Assembly: GCA_002331625.1 (NCBI GenBank)
Contig: DCZN01000060.1
Coordinates: forward strand, 3,476-22,849
Direction of reading: 5' to 3'
Length of the DNA: 19,374 nucleotides
Source of the DNA: Nitrospira sp. UBA2083
GTDB lineage: Bacteria > Nitrospirota > Nitrospiria > Nitrospirales > Nitrospiraceae
Position numbers and translations under genes: made by a program. Numbering within the stretch: position 1 is the first letter of the stretch; the number at the start of each line of letters is the position of its first letter. This document shows positions 8,085-15,362 of this stretch, one piece after another. The notes under the pieces are model-generated. The model was not told the DNA's origin. It saw only the letters and a program-made list of their open reading frames with translations, and did no database searches.

Positions 8085-8588
8085 ATGACCAAAGCAGCTG
8101 CAGAAGAGAAAGCCGTTGCCACAAAGAAGCCAGGTGAGATTACGTCGCGGGTGGAAGACATCGAGCATTGGATGGAGCGCTTTATGGACGACATGTGGCG
8201 GCGCCCGTTTCCCAGCCTCTTTGGGAGGGATCGCTGGTTGCCCATCCGTCCGTCGTCGATCCGCATGCCCTCGCTCGATGTCTATGAGGAAAAGGACTCC
8301 GTCGTGGTGAAGGCCGAACTGCCTGGAATGAAGAAGGAAGATGTGGAAGTGAACCTTGTAGGAGCGAACTTGACGATCAAAGGTGAGAAGAAAGAAGACC
8401 AAGAAGTGAAAGAGGATGACTATTATCGGCGAGAGCGGTCCTATGGGTCGTTCTTACGGACTGTCGCCTTGCCTTGCGAGGTGAAGAGCGATGAAATCAA
8501 GGCGTCCTTCAAAGACGGCGTGCTGGAAATCCGGATGCCGAAGACGGAGGAAGCGAAGAAGAAATCCATCGCCGTGAAGATCGACTAA
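8085..8588 (+). CDS. hsp20: Hsp20 family small heat-shock chaperone
   Basis: This 167-residue small heat-shock protein would hold unfolding proteins in the cytosol until ATP-dependent chaperones act. It has a Lys/Ala-rich N-terminal arm, a WMERFMDDMWRRPFPSLF segment typical of bacterial class A members, and an alpha-crystallin domain at about 63-160. The domain starts at MPSLDVYEEKD and ends with the hallmark KASFKDGVLEIRMPK. A strong AAGGAGG ribosome binding site precedes the ATG. The C-terminus ends KKKSIAVKID and has no obvious I-x-I tail motif. It sits between the BON protein and a small lipoprotein, with dnaJ further downstream. Confidence 0.95.
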   Translation: MTKAAAEEKAVATKKPGEITSRVEDIEHWMERFMDDMWRRPFPSLFGRDRWLPIRPSSIRMPSLDVYEEKDSVVVKAELPGMKKEDVEVNLVGANLTIKGEKKEDQEVKEDDYYRRERSYGSFLRTVALPCEVKSDEIKASFKDGVLEIRMPKTEEAKKKSIAVKID

Positions 8589-8610
8589 CCGTTAATGGCG
8601 GACGGAGCAT

Positions 8611-8847
8611 ATGAATCTTCGATCAACGATTGGCATGTGCGTCATTATTGTTGGGGCATTTAGTTTGACGTCTTGTCAGCCCCCGACGCCCAGGATTGTC
8701 AGGGTCGAAGCGCTCTCACATGCGGTCGTCATTTCCAGCGACGCGACGGCGAAGACCGTTCTTTCCGCCTTCGACCGAGCAGGGCAGGTTATTCAGGTCT
8801 ACGATCTGGATGGGCTGCCCACCAATTCCTCGAAGCGCTTTCGTTAG
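8611..8847 (+). CDS. Small putative lipoprotein, unknown function
   Basis: This 78-residue protein starts 22 bp after hsp20, with GGAG close to the ATG. Residues 1-21 form a lipoprotein signal peptide, and the lipobox SLTSC places the lipidated cysteine at 22. The mature part is only about 57 residues, beginning QPPTPRIVRVEALSHAVV and ending in a basic KRFR. No known domain is recognised. It is probably co-transcribed with hsp20 and anchored in the periplasm or outer membrane. Confidence 0.6.
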   Translation: MNLRSTIGMCVIIVGAFSLTSCQPPTPRIVRVEALSHAVVISSDATAKTVLSAFDRAGQVIQVYDLDGLPTNSSKRFR

Positions 8848-8910
8848 TACGAGCTCAGGCATTCAGAATTATGCAGGAACCGAGAGCTTCACACCGCATG
8901 GCGTGACTTG

Positions 8911-9000
8911 ATGTCTGAGCATTCATTCGAAGCGATGCTCGCGGTCATGGTCGCCAGTGTGCTGCTTTGGATTTTCAGGCGGAAGGGGAAATCCGATTAG
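8911..9000 (+). CDS. Possible 29-residue single-span membrane peptide
   Basis: A short frame encodes MSEHSFEAMLAVMVASVLLW followed by the basic end IFRRKGKSD. This gives one hydrophobic span with a positively charged C-terminal flank. The ribosome binding site is weak. It lies between the small lipoprotein and the DUF2238 pair on the same strand. The shape is typical of small membrane proteins, but it could be chance. Confidence 0.35.
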   Translation: MSEHSFEAMLAVMVASVLLWIFRRKGKSD

Positions 9001-9145
9001 CCGATGCGGGTTGTTGCGGGTGAATGCATAAGACTCCCGGGGTGCTCCATACCTGGCTTGCAGGCGCAGCCGACCGTTCGGTAGAGTATGAGGGACTTCT
9101 CGTTCCCATCTTGACGCTTCTTTGATCCATTTCTATGGAGAACCG

Positions 9146-9796
9146 ATGTGGTCTCGTGACAAGTTTCTGCTGATGGGATTACTGCTGTGGTACGTGGTGC
9201 TCTCCGTCTGGACGGCGCAGTCGCCGACTGACCCCCAGTTCTGGCTGCTCTCTAGTATGTTACCGGCCGCGTTCGTGGTGGGGTTGATCGCAACGCACCG
9301 TGTGTTTCCTCTGTCCCACGCCTCGTACACGCTCATCACCCTCTTCCTGACTCTCCATGCGATTGGCGCTCATTACACATATGCCCAAACGCCGGTCGGC
9401 CAGTGGATGGACCAGGTGTTCCATCTCGGCCGGAATCATTTCGACCGGATCGTCCACTTCAGCTTCGGTTTCTTGTTGGCCTATCCGATGGAGGAACTGT
9501 TCCGCCTTACCGCAGGGGTGCGGGGCTGGCTGCTGTACTACTTGCCGGTCATGACGGTCTTGGGATTGAGCGGCCTCTGGGAAATCATCGAATCATGGGT
9601 GGCGAGCGCTCTCCATCCTGAGCTAGGCATCACCTATCTGGGATCGCAAGGGGATATCTGGGATGCCCAGAAGGATATTGCCTCCGCGCTCTACGGAGCC
9701 TTGCTTTGCGTGACAATCCTTGCAGCCGTCCGCGCAGTTCGAGGAACGCTCCTGCCGGCCCGGGTCCAGCCGGTTGTTCTCGATTCGTCTACGTAA
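9146..9796 (+). CDS. DUF2238 / YjdF-like membrane protein, copy 1
   Basis: This 216-residue polytopic inner-membrane protein has about six hydrophobic segments. The conserved polar stretches are HAIGAHYTYAQTP, HFDRIVHFSFG and GDIWDAQKDIA, the signature regions of the DUF2238/YjdF family, whose function is unknown. ATG at 9146 follows GGAG five bases upstream and is preferred over a TTG at 9122. A second copy begins immediately after its stop codon, so the two are surely co-transcribed. Confidence 0.85.
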   Translation: MWSRDKFLLMGLLLWYVVLSVWTAQSPTDPQFWLLSSMLPAAFVVGLIATHRVFPLSHASYTLITLFLTLHAIGAHYTYAQTPVGQWMDQVFHLGRNHFDRIVHFSFGFLLAYPMEELFRLTAGVRGWLLYYLPVMTVLGLSGLWEIIESWVASALHPELGITYLGSQGDIWDAQKDIASALYGALLCVTILAAVRAVRGTLLPARVQPVVLDSST

Positions 9797-10456
9797 ATGA
9801 AGGTCGGACTCTCAGGTCTGAATCGGGTGGAGTCGAGAAGTACTCATCTGCTCTCCGGACTCCTTCTCTGGTATGGACTGCTATGGATCTGGTTGGCCAT
9901 CGACCCCGTCAATCGCAGAGATTGGCTCCTCGAGAATCTGCTCGCGTTAGCCTTGATGATTCTGTTGACCCTGACTTACCGGCGGTTTCAGCTTTCAGGC
10001 TTGTCCTATTGCCTGCTCACATTCTTCATGACGCTCCACGCCGTGGGCGCGCATTATACCTATGCCGAGGTGCCCTTCGGTTTTTGGCTGAAAGACGTGT
10101 TGGCGTTGAGCCGGAATCCCTTCGATAGAATCGTCCACTTCGCCTTCGGCGCATTGTTGGTCTATCCGGTACGTGAGTGGCTCATGCGCCTGGCTGGCGT
10201 GCGGGGGGTATGGTCCTACTATATGCCGGTCAGCACGATTTTGGCCCAGAGTGGTCTCTTCGAGGTTATTGAAGCCATCGTCGCAGTTCTCGTGAGCCCT
10301 GAGCTGGGCAATGCCTACCTCGGGACACAAGGAGACGAGTGGGATGCTCAGAAGGACATGGCCTCGGCCTTGGCCGGTGCTGTGCTGGCCATGGGCATCA
10401 CGATCGTGTTGTCAAAAGACGCAAGAGGGGGAGGTTTATCAATCCCCTTAGTCTGA
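9797..10456 (+). CDS. DUF2238 / YjdF-like membrane protein, copy 2
   Basis: This 219-residue paralogue of the preceding gene has the same order of motifs: HAVGAHYTYAEVP, FDRIVHFAFG and GDEWDAQKDMA. The ATG abuts the TAA of copy 1, indicating translational coupling. The first 15 or so residues are hydrophilic and not shared, so a slightly later start is possible. Sequence divergence between the copies is substantial, so the duplication is old rather than recent. Both are multi-span inner-membrane proteins of unknown role and may form a heteromer (inference). Confidence 0.85.
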   Translation: MKVGLSGLNRVESRSTHLLSGLLLWYGLLWIWLAIDPVNRRDWLLENLLALALMILLTLTYRRFQLSGLSYCLLTFFMTLHAVGAHYTYAEVPFGFWLKDVLALSRNPFDRIVHFAFGALLVYPVREWLMRLAGVRGVWSYYMPVSTILAQSGLFEVIEAIVAVLVSPELGNAYLGTQGDEWDAQKDMASALAGAVLAMGITIVLSKDARGGGLSIPLV

Positions 10457-10687
10457 AACGACCTCTTCCCGAGTTCTGCCCTATTTGCATTTTCCGAAGC
10501 GTACTGCGAAGCGCACGGTTGCCCCTTCACGCCGCACCGTTGGCCGTTTACTGTAGCAATCTCCCTCAGTCTTTCTCATCAGACTTTAGATCACCCTCCC
10601 CCTCTCTCAACTTCTTCTGAACACACAGAGGTTTCGACCACCCCCCTTACTTCTCTTTCGGGCATTCGTCTTGCTGAACATTTTCAT

Positions 10688-11257
10688 GTGGCCTTTCAAA
10701 GTGTGATACCCGTTACGAAAGCGCTTGCGGCTGCCGTCATGAGCCTGTGGATTGCGGGATGTGGCGGTGTGCCGGTGGTACCACCCGAATTTCAAGGAAA
10801 AATCGAGCGAGATGTGTTATTTCGCCAAGTCAGCGCCTCACCGCTTTCGTATAAAGGTAAGTTCATCGTGGCCGGAGGGATCGTGCTTTCAGTCAAGCTC
10901 AAACAAGACGGGACTCGAATTGAGATTCTCCAACTCCCGCTCGCGAGCGATTACGAACCACAAGGTCGACTGATAGACTCCGAGGGTCGTTTTCTCGCGT
11001 CCCACAGAGAACTTCTCGATCCAGCGACGATTCCTATTGGAACACGAGTGACGGTCGTTGGTGAAGTGACTGGTTCGACGACTCTAATGATAGATGAGGT
11101 CGGGTATGCCTATCCAACGGTTGCCATTGAATCGCTGACGATTTGGTCGCCCAAGCTGCTGCCCTACTGGTACCGTTCCTATCCGTACCTCGGCGCCTAT
11201 TGGGGACCCTATTGGAGTCCTCCGCTGTGGAGCCCCCATCGAGAGGGAAAAAGATGA
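10688..11257 (+). CDS. slp: Slp-family outer-membrane lipoprotein
   Basis: This 189-residue lipoprotein resembles Slp, the starvation-inducible outer-membrane lipoprotein of enterobacteria. The lipobox WIAGC places the lipidated Cys at 25. Family features are VPPEFQGKI, SPLSYKGKFIVAGG, IEILQLPL, GRFLA, LDPATIPIGTRVTVVGEV and a YAYPTVAIESLTIW ending. The C-terminal 30 residues are rich in Tyr, Trp and Pro (YWYRSYPYLGAYWGPYW), longer than I expect for the family. The start is a GTG without a clear ribosome binding site; a GTG at 10703 is possible. Its stop overlaps the next start in an ATGA, so it leads the operon. Confidence 0.85.
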   Translation: MAFQSVIPVTKALAAAVMSLWIAGCGGVPVVPPEFQGKIERDVLFRQVSASPLSYKGKFIVAGGIVLSVKLKQDGTRIEILQLPLASDYEPQGRLIDSEGRFLASHRELLDPATIPIGTRVTVVGEVTGSTTLMIDEVGYAYPTVAIESLTIWSPKLLPYWYRSYPYLGAYWGPYWSPPLWSPHREGKR

Positions 11258-11943
11258 GGCCGAGCAGCGAGTTTATGCTATTCAAGGATCGCCATGATGC
11301 TGGAAAACAGCTGGTCCAGAGACTCCTCCATTATAAGGGGGCGACGAATACGATCATTATCGCGTTACCGCGCGGCGGGGTGGTGGTGGGCTACGACATC
11401 AGTCTGGTGTTAGGACTCCCTTTGGATGCCCTGATCACACGCAAGTTGGGAACTCCTTCAAATCCAGAACTGGCAATGGGCGCCCTGGCTGAAACAGGCT
11501 ATCAGCACCTGAATCATGATGTGATTCGGGAGTATGGCGTGAGCGAGTCTGAGTTGGAGGAGGAGATTCGGTGTCAACAGCGCGAGATTGACCGAAGAAT
11601 CAGGCGGTATCGAGAGGGCCGGGCACTTCCCTCATTGAAGGGTCAGACGGTGATCCTAGTGGACGATGGCATCGCTACAGGGGCCACGTTCTTTGCCTCT
11701 CTTGGCGCTCTTCTTAAAGCAGAGACAGCGAGAACTGTGGCTGCGGTACCGGTTGCTCCTCCGCGGGTGTTGATGGAGTTGAACAGCCTCGTTGATGAAG
11801 TGGTTGTCCTGCACACATCTGAATGGTTCTTTGGGATCGGTCAGTTCTACGAAGAGTTTCTTCAGGTGGAGGATCACGAAGTCATTGCCTGCCTGGAGGG
11901 TGCGCGGGTGGCCCTGTCACCGAAGACCGAGGTTGTGGAATGA
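11254..11943 (+). CDS. Phosphoribosyltransferase-family protein
   Basis: This 229-residue type I phosphoribosyltransferase fold carries the PRPP-binding motif VILVDDGIATGAT near residues 134-146 and an early IIALPRGGVVVGYDI segment. Family members of this type often occur beside universal-stress genes in soil and nitrifying bacteria. The true substrate is unknown, and there is no hypoxanthine- or orotate-specific signature. ATG at 11254 overlaps the stop of the slp gene (ATGA) and follows GAGAGGG. A longer upstream frame to 11143 only re-reads slp. Its stop in turn overlaps the next start by ATGA. Confidence 0.85.
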   Translation: MRPSSEFMLFKDRHDAGKQLVQRLLHYKGATNTIIIALPRGGVVVGYDISLVLGLPLDALITRKLGTPSNPELAMGALAETGYQHLNHDVIREYGVSESELEEEIRCQQREIDRRIRRYREGRALPSLKGQTVILVDDGIATGATFFASLGALLKAETARTVAAVPVAPPRVLMELNSLVDEVVVLHTSEWFFGIGQFYEEFLQVEDHEVIACLEGARVALSPKTEVVE

Positions 11944-12824
11944 AGATTGTTTGTGCCATCGATGGATCCCGTTACTCTCAGTGGGCCTTGGACTGGTTGC
12001 GGCGGATTCGCGTTTCGAACGACGTGTCATTATTGTTGGTGCACGCCGTGGATATGACCCAATTCAGAACGTTTTCCACGCTCGACCAGAAAGCCAGATC
12101 GACATTGGTGAAAGTCCTGGACTTCTCATTAGAGGCCGCTGCACGGCTGTTGGAAAGTGCGGAGCTCAAGGCGGCACAAGCGTGGGGGCATGTCCGGGCG
12201 AAACTCCTGCGCGGTCACCCGGCGACGGCCATCGCCCATTCTGCGAAACGAGAACGAGCCGATCTCTTGGTGATGGGATCTCGTGGGGTGACGGAGTTTC
12301 AGCCGATGCTCTTAGGCAGCGTCTCTCGAAAAGTGCTTATTCAGGCTTCCTGTCCGGTTCTCCTTATCAAGAAGCCCGCGCGCACCCTCAAAAGAATCGT
12401 GCTTGGAACGGATGGATCCGTCGAATCATGGGGAGCTGTCGCATGGCTGGAGCAGTTACCTCAAACGGTTCGTCCCACCGTGACGGTGGCCAGCGTGATC
12501 CCTCCTCTCCCGCTGGAAGGTGTCCGCGTTCCTGCAGGGGCTTTGGCGGTCGGTGACCAAGTTGAGGGGATGCTGAGACGAGAAGTAAAAAAACTCGCGT
12601 CGCGAGTCGCGGGAACATTGAGGAAAGCCGGATTCTCCGCGAACGAAATGGTCATGGCTGGACATCCGGGTGCTGAGCTGGTGGAACTTGCCCGCCATGA
12701 GCAGGCCGATCTCCTGGTCGTCGGATCCCGTAGCGGACGCAACGCGCAAGAGTATTTCATGGGGAGCGTTGCCGATACGGTGGTGAAGCATGCACCCTGT
12801 TCGGTGCTAGTCCACAGGGGGTAG
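11940..12824 (+). CDS. Tandem-domain universal stress protein (UspA family)
   Basis: This 294-residue cytosolic protein is two fused Usp domains, about 1-142 and 148-294. Domain 1 has the ATP-binding pattern G-x2-G-x9-G-S in MGSRGVTEFQPMLLGSV. In domain 2 the matching loop reads VGSRSGRNAQEYFMGSV, with Ser in place of the second Gly, so nucleotide binding there may differ. ATG at 11940 overlaps the phosphoribosyltransferase stop (ATGA). A longer frame from 11823 re-reads that gene. Tandem Usp proteins are typical of starvation, hypoxia and general stress responses. Confidence 0.92.
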   Translation: MKIVCAIDGSRYSQWALDWLRRIRVSNDVSLLLVHAVDMTQFRTFSTLDQKARSTLVKVLDFSLEAAARLLESAELKAAQAWGHVRAKLLRGHPATAIAHSAKRERADLLVMGSRGVTEFQPMLLGSVSRKVLIQASCPVLLIKKPARTLKRIVLGTDGSVESWGAVAWLEQLPQTVRPTVTVASVIPPLPLEGVRVPAGALAVGDQVEGMLRREVKKLASRVAGTLRKAGFSANEMVMAGHPGAELVELARHEQADLLVVGSRSGRNAQEYFMGSVADTVVKHAPCSVLVHRG

Positions 12825-12830
12825 GAGCGG

Positions 12831-13292
12831 ATGGCTTTTCAGTTGAGCAGTTCAGCATTCAAAGACGGCGATGTCATTCCACGTCGGTACACATGCAGGG
12901 GAGAAGATCTCTCACCGCCACTTCATTGGAGTGTGCCGCCCGCTGCAACGAAGAGCTTCGTCATCATTGTTGAGGATCCTGATGCTTCTGCTGGAACATG
13001 GGTGCACTGGGTCATCTACGACATTCCTCTGGATTTGCGGGGTCTCACGGAAGGCATTCCGACGAAGGACCAATTGTCTAATGGATCCATGCAAGGCTGG
13101 AACGACTTCAAGCGCATCGGGTACGGCGGACCCTGTCCTTCATCGGGAAAGCCGCATCGCTACTACTTCCAGCTGTATGCGCTTGATACCACCATCAATC
13201 TGAAGCCGCGCGCAACGAAGCGCCAAGTGTTAGACGCATGCAAGGGGCACGTGCTGGCGGAGGCGTCGCTCATGGGTCGATTCGGCTGCTAG
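12831..13292 (+). CDS. YbhB/YbcL-type PEBP (Raf kinase inhibitor-like) protein
   Basis: This 153-residue protein has the phosphatidylethanolamine-binding fold of the bacterial YbhB/YbcL branch. Motifs are YTCRGEDLSPPLHW, VEDPDASAGTWVHWVIYDIP and GYGGPCPSSGKPHRYYFQLYALD, which form the anion-binding pocket. It has no signal peptide, so it is cytosolic. The biochemical role of this branch is not settled. ATG follows AGGAG, and the gene starts 6 bp after the universal stress gene. Confidence 0.93.
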   Translation: MAFQLSSSAFKDGDVIPRRYTCRGEDLSPPLHWSVPPAATKSFVIIVEDPDASAGTWVHWVIYDIPLDLRGLTEGIPTKDQLSNGSMQGWNDFKRIGYGGPCPSSGKPHRYYFQLYALDTTINLKPRATKRQVLDACKGHVLAEASLMGRFGC

Positions 13293-13337
13293 TTGGAATC
13301 CGATGGTGAAGATCTAGGCCAAGGGGGTAAGCAGACT

Positions 13338-14429
13338 GTGCCAGCTGTCGCCAGCAAGAGAGACTATTATGAAGTGCTTGGGGTGGATCGAACTGCGACT
13401 CGCGATCAGATTAAGCATGCCTACCGACAGTTGGCGCTGAAGTACCATCCGGATAAGAGCCGAGATCCAGATGCGGCGGTCAAATTCCGCGAACTCGCCG
13501 AAGCCTATGCCGTGCTCTCCGACGATACCAAGCGAAAAGAATACGACACGACTGGCCACGCCGGCGTGAGCGAGCGGTGGTCGGCGGACGACCTCATGCG
13601 GGATTTCCAATTCGGGGATTTCTTCGGGGGCCGTTTCGGCGATCTTTCAAGTATGTTTGGGGATTTCTTTGGGCGGCGCATGAGGCCGGGAGCCGGTGCT
13701 TCGAGAGGGGCTGATCTTCGCTACGATATGGAACTGACTTTGGAAGAGGCCGCGCGCGGAGGGGAGCGGGAGATCCACCTCACACGATCCGAGAAATGCA
13801 CGGATTGTGGAGGTAGTGGGACCAAGGCTGGTACGAAACCGTTGTCCTGCCCAGATTGTCGTGGAAGCGGCCAGAAGCAAGACGTGAAGATGAGAAAGGA
13901 CGTGCGACTGGTCACATTGACCACCTGTTTGCGTTGCCAGGGGCGGGGGCAGATCATTGAATCTCCCTGTTCAGTCTGTCAGGGCAGCGGCTATCGATTT
14001 CTCCCACACACGTTGAAAGTGAAAGTTCCTCCCGGAATCGATGAAGGCATGATCATTCGCTTGTCAGGCCAGGGTGAGGCTAACGCCAATGGTGGGCCGT
14101 CGGGGGATCTGCTCATCAATCCTCATATCCGGCGCCATCCCACGTACGAGCGTCATGGTGCTGACCTCTATATGGTTCAATCGGTGACCTTTCCTGACGC
14201 GGCATTAGGGAGAACATTGCGCGTCACAGGGTTAGGTGGAGAGGCACTCCAGGTCGCAGTTCCTTCCGGAACTCAGAGCGGTACGGCGTTGCGGCTGAAT
14301 GGGAAAGGCATGCCGAAGGTGGGGGAGAAAGGAAAGGGCGATCTCTTTGTCGTGGTGGAAGTACGCACCCCGACTGAGTTGTCGGACCGTGAGCGCACGC
14401 TCTTGCAGGAACTGGCAAAGCTGCAATAG
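13338..14429 (+). CDS. dnaJ: DnaJ (Hsp40) co-chaperone
   Basis: This 363-residue type I J-protein stimulates DnaK ATPase activity and delivers unfolded clients. It has a J-domain from about 9 with the HPD motif (KYHPDKS), then a Gly/Phe-rich linker ([16 protein letters not shown]). All four zinc-binding motifs are intact: [24 protein letters not shown] and [10 protein letters not shown]-terminal substrate-binding region follows. I prefer GTG at 13338, preceded by AAGGGGG, which gives the usual short lead before [12 protein letters not shown] at 13293 directly after the PEBP stop is the alternative. No dnaK or grpE is in the window, so this may be an additional dnaJ at a stress locus. Confidence 0.94.
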   Translation: MPAVASKRDYYEVLGVDRTATRDQIKHAYRQLALKYHPDKSRDPDAAVKFRELAEAYAVLSDDTKRKEYDTTGHAGVSERWSADDLMRDFQFGDFFGGRFGDLSSMFGDFFGRRMRPGAGASRGADLRYDMELTLEEAARGGEREIHLTRSEKCTDCGGSGTKAGTKPLSCPDCRGSGQKQDVKMRKDVRLVTLTTCLRCQGRGQIIESPCSVCQGSGYRFLPHTLKVKVPPGIDEGMIIRLSGQGEANANGGPSGDLLINPHIRRHPTYERHGADLYMVQSVTFPDAALGRTLRVTGLGGEALQVAVPSGTQSGTALRLNGKGMPKVGEKGKGDLFVVVEVRTPTELSDRERTLLQELAKLQ

Positions 14430-14443
14430 CCCACGTAGGTTGT

Positions 14444-14464
14444 TTCTCTCACCGAGAGGAATTT
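14444..14464 (+). terminator. Weak candidate terminator after dnaJ
   Basis: A small stem (CTCTC, loop ACC, GAGAG, extendable by two pairs) is followed by GAATTTT 15 bp after the dnaJ stop. The stem is short and the T-run is only four, so the call is tentative. Confidence 0.3.
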
Positions 14465-14825
14465 TGATCCGCACACGGTGTGAATGGTCGGCGTTCGTGT
14501 TTGCCCACCAGACTGCGACTTGGAACTCGTTGTTATTTGTGCCTGGCATAGGCCTCATTGTCGCGGCGAGTAGTTAAGGGGTGTACACCGATGGGATGTG
14601 GCTAATCATTGCGTTTGACGCTGAAGGGAAGGTCAGAGGCATCGTGAGCATCCAACATATCTAGGTACTAACACTACGTGTTCCCGGCGTGTTCTCTGTA
14701 CAGCAAAATCGGGCCAAATTCCCCTGAATCGGACTGAGCCCAACTGAGCGCGGAAAACCGCGGAAGTGCGCTGCTGGAGCGATGTTTCACTGCGCGGACA
14801 AGGACTTGTGGGGAAGGGTCGGAAG

Positions 14826-14867
14826 GGCTTAGGAAACCGCTGCTCTATCCAACTGAGCTACGGGGGC
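14826..14867 (-). pseudogene. 5'-half tRNA fragment (tRNA-Arg-like, anticodon CCT)
   Basis: On the minus strand the first 42 bases read as a tRNA 5' half. The acceptor strand is GCCCCCG, followed by TA, a canonical D-arm GCTCAGTTGGATAGAGC, the anticodon 5' stem, and the loop TTCCTAA with anticodon CCT. After AAGCC the sequence departs. No T-arm (GTTCGAATC type) and no CGGGGGC acceptor strand follow within 130 bases. The gene is therefore truncated just after the anticodon loop and cannot make a normal tRNA. Confidence 0.75.
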
Positions 14868-14934
14868 GTAGGCCGAACTGTAGCGCACTGCGGGGAAGAT
14901 TGGAAGGGGAGGGACCGCCGGTCTTGCGAATCTA

Positions 14935-15120
14935 TCAACCGCAACATCCGCCGGCGAAGACTTGCCGCTGTCTATGGGCGTTCCAGCAGGAGGCGCAGAG
15001 CTGAACGGTAGAATGGGTCAATCCGTCGATCGATTCCATTCGCTGTTCGACGACGACCCCACAGTCTGAACAGGGACCTGCGGTGGTCTCTGACCGTCCA
15101 TTATGTGTGTGGACCATCAT
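14935..15120 (-). CDS. Small zinc-ribbon-like protein
   Basis: This 61-residue protein has two CxxC knuckles, CSDC at 17-20 and CASC at 42-45, that could bind one zinc, plus a CC pair at 59-60. The start has AAAGG nine bases upstream. It overlaps the preceding coiled-coil gene by 20 bp and is the last gene of the repressor cluster. Similar tiny zinc ribbons are common near regulatory genes, but no function can be given. Confidence 0.6.
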   Translation of the reverse strand: MMVHTHNGRSETTAGPCSDCGVVVEQRMESIDGLTHSTVQLCASCWNAHRQRQVFAGGCCG

Positions 15121-15343
15121 GGGTGGTGACCTTTGTGTTGGGGCGGATATGTTGATTGCACACGGATGACATAAAAGCGCCTGCCTGTCGGGAACCGGTC
15201 AGGATCCAGAACCGCCTGGTCGGTGAGCTGATCTTGGAGGCCTGTAATCCAGACTGGAGGTGTTTCACTCGATCGTCCAAGGCCGACACAGTTTTTTCCA
15301 ACTCTCTGACCCGGTCTTTTGTGACAGTGGTTGGTTCTGGCAT
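15101..15343 (-). CDS. Small coiled-coil protein, unknown
   Basis: This 80-residue protein begins with MPEPTTVTKDRVRELEKTVS. Residues about 10-35 show a heptad-like pattern (LEKTVSALDDRVKHLQSGLQ), followed by a basic, disordered-looking tail. A good ribosome binding site (AGGAG, seven bases before ATG) selects the start at 15343; a longer frame to 15514 only re-reads the repressor gene. It starts 19 bp downstream of the repressor stop, so the two are co-transcribed. Confidence 0.6.
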   Translation of the reverse strand: MPEPTTVTKDRVRELEKTVSALDDRVKHLQSGLQASKISSPTRRFWILTGSRQAGAFMSSVCNQHIRPNTKVTTHDGPHT

Positions 15344-15362
15344 GATCCCACTCCTTTCCGCT

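Larger units (their letters stand above)
14430..14934. other. Gene-poor stretch, 505 bp, with gene and tRNA remnants
   Basis: No convincing complete gene is present. The stretch holds the candidate dnaJ terminator, a 28-codon open fragment at 14581-14664 that reads like the end of a lost protein (GMWLIIAFDAEGKVRG), a CGCGG-AAAA-CCGCG hairpin at 14749-14762, a direct repeat of ACTGAGC at 14733 and 14743, and the tRNA half described separately. It looks like a scar of past insertion or deletion. Confidence 0.5.

Noticed and set aside
10457..10687. Possible genes or RNA between the DUF2238 pair and the Slp-like gene
   Set aside because: No frame with a plausible start or structured RNA motif was found; it probably just holds the promoter of the Slp-led operon.
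14766..15011. Plus-strand open frame of 81 codons
   Set aside because: It runs antisense through the tRNA half and the zinc-ribbon gene and resembles nothing.
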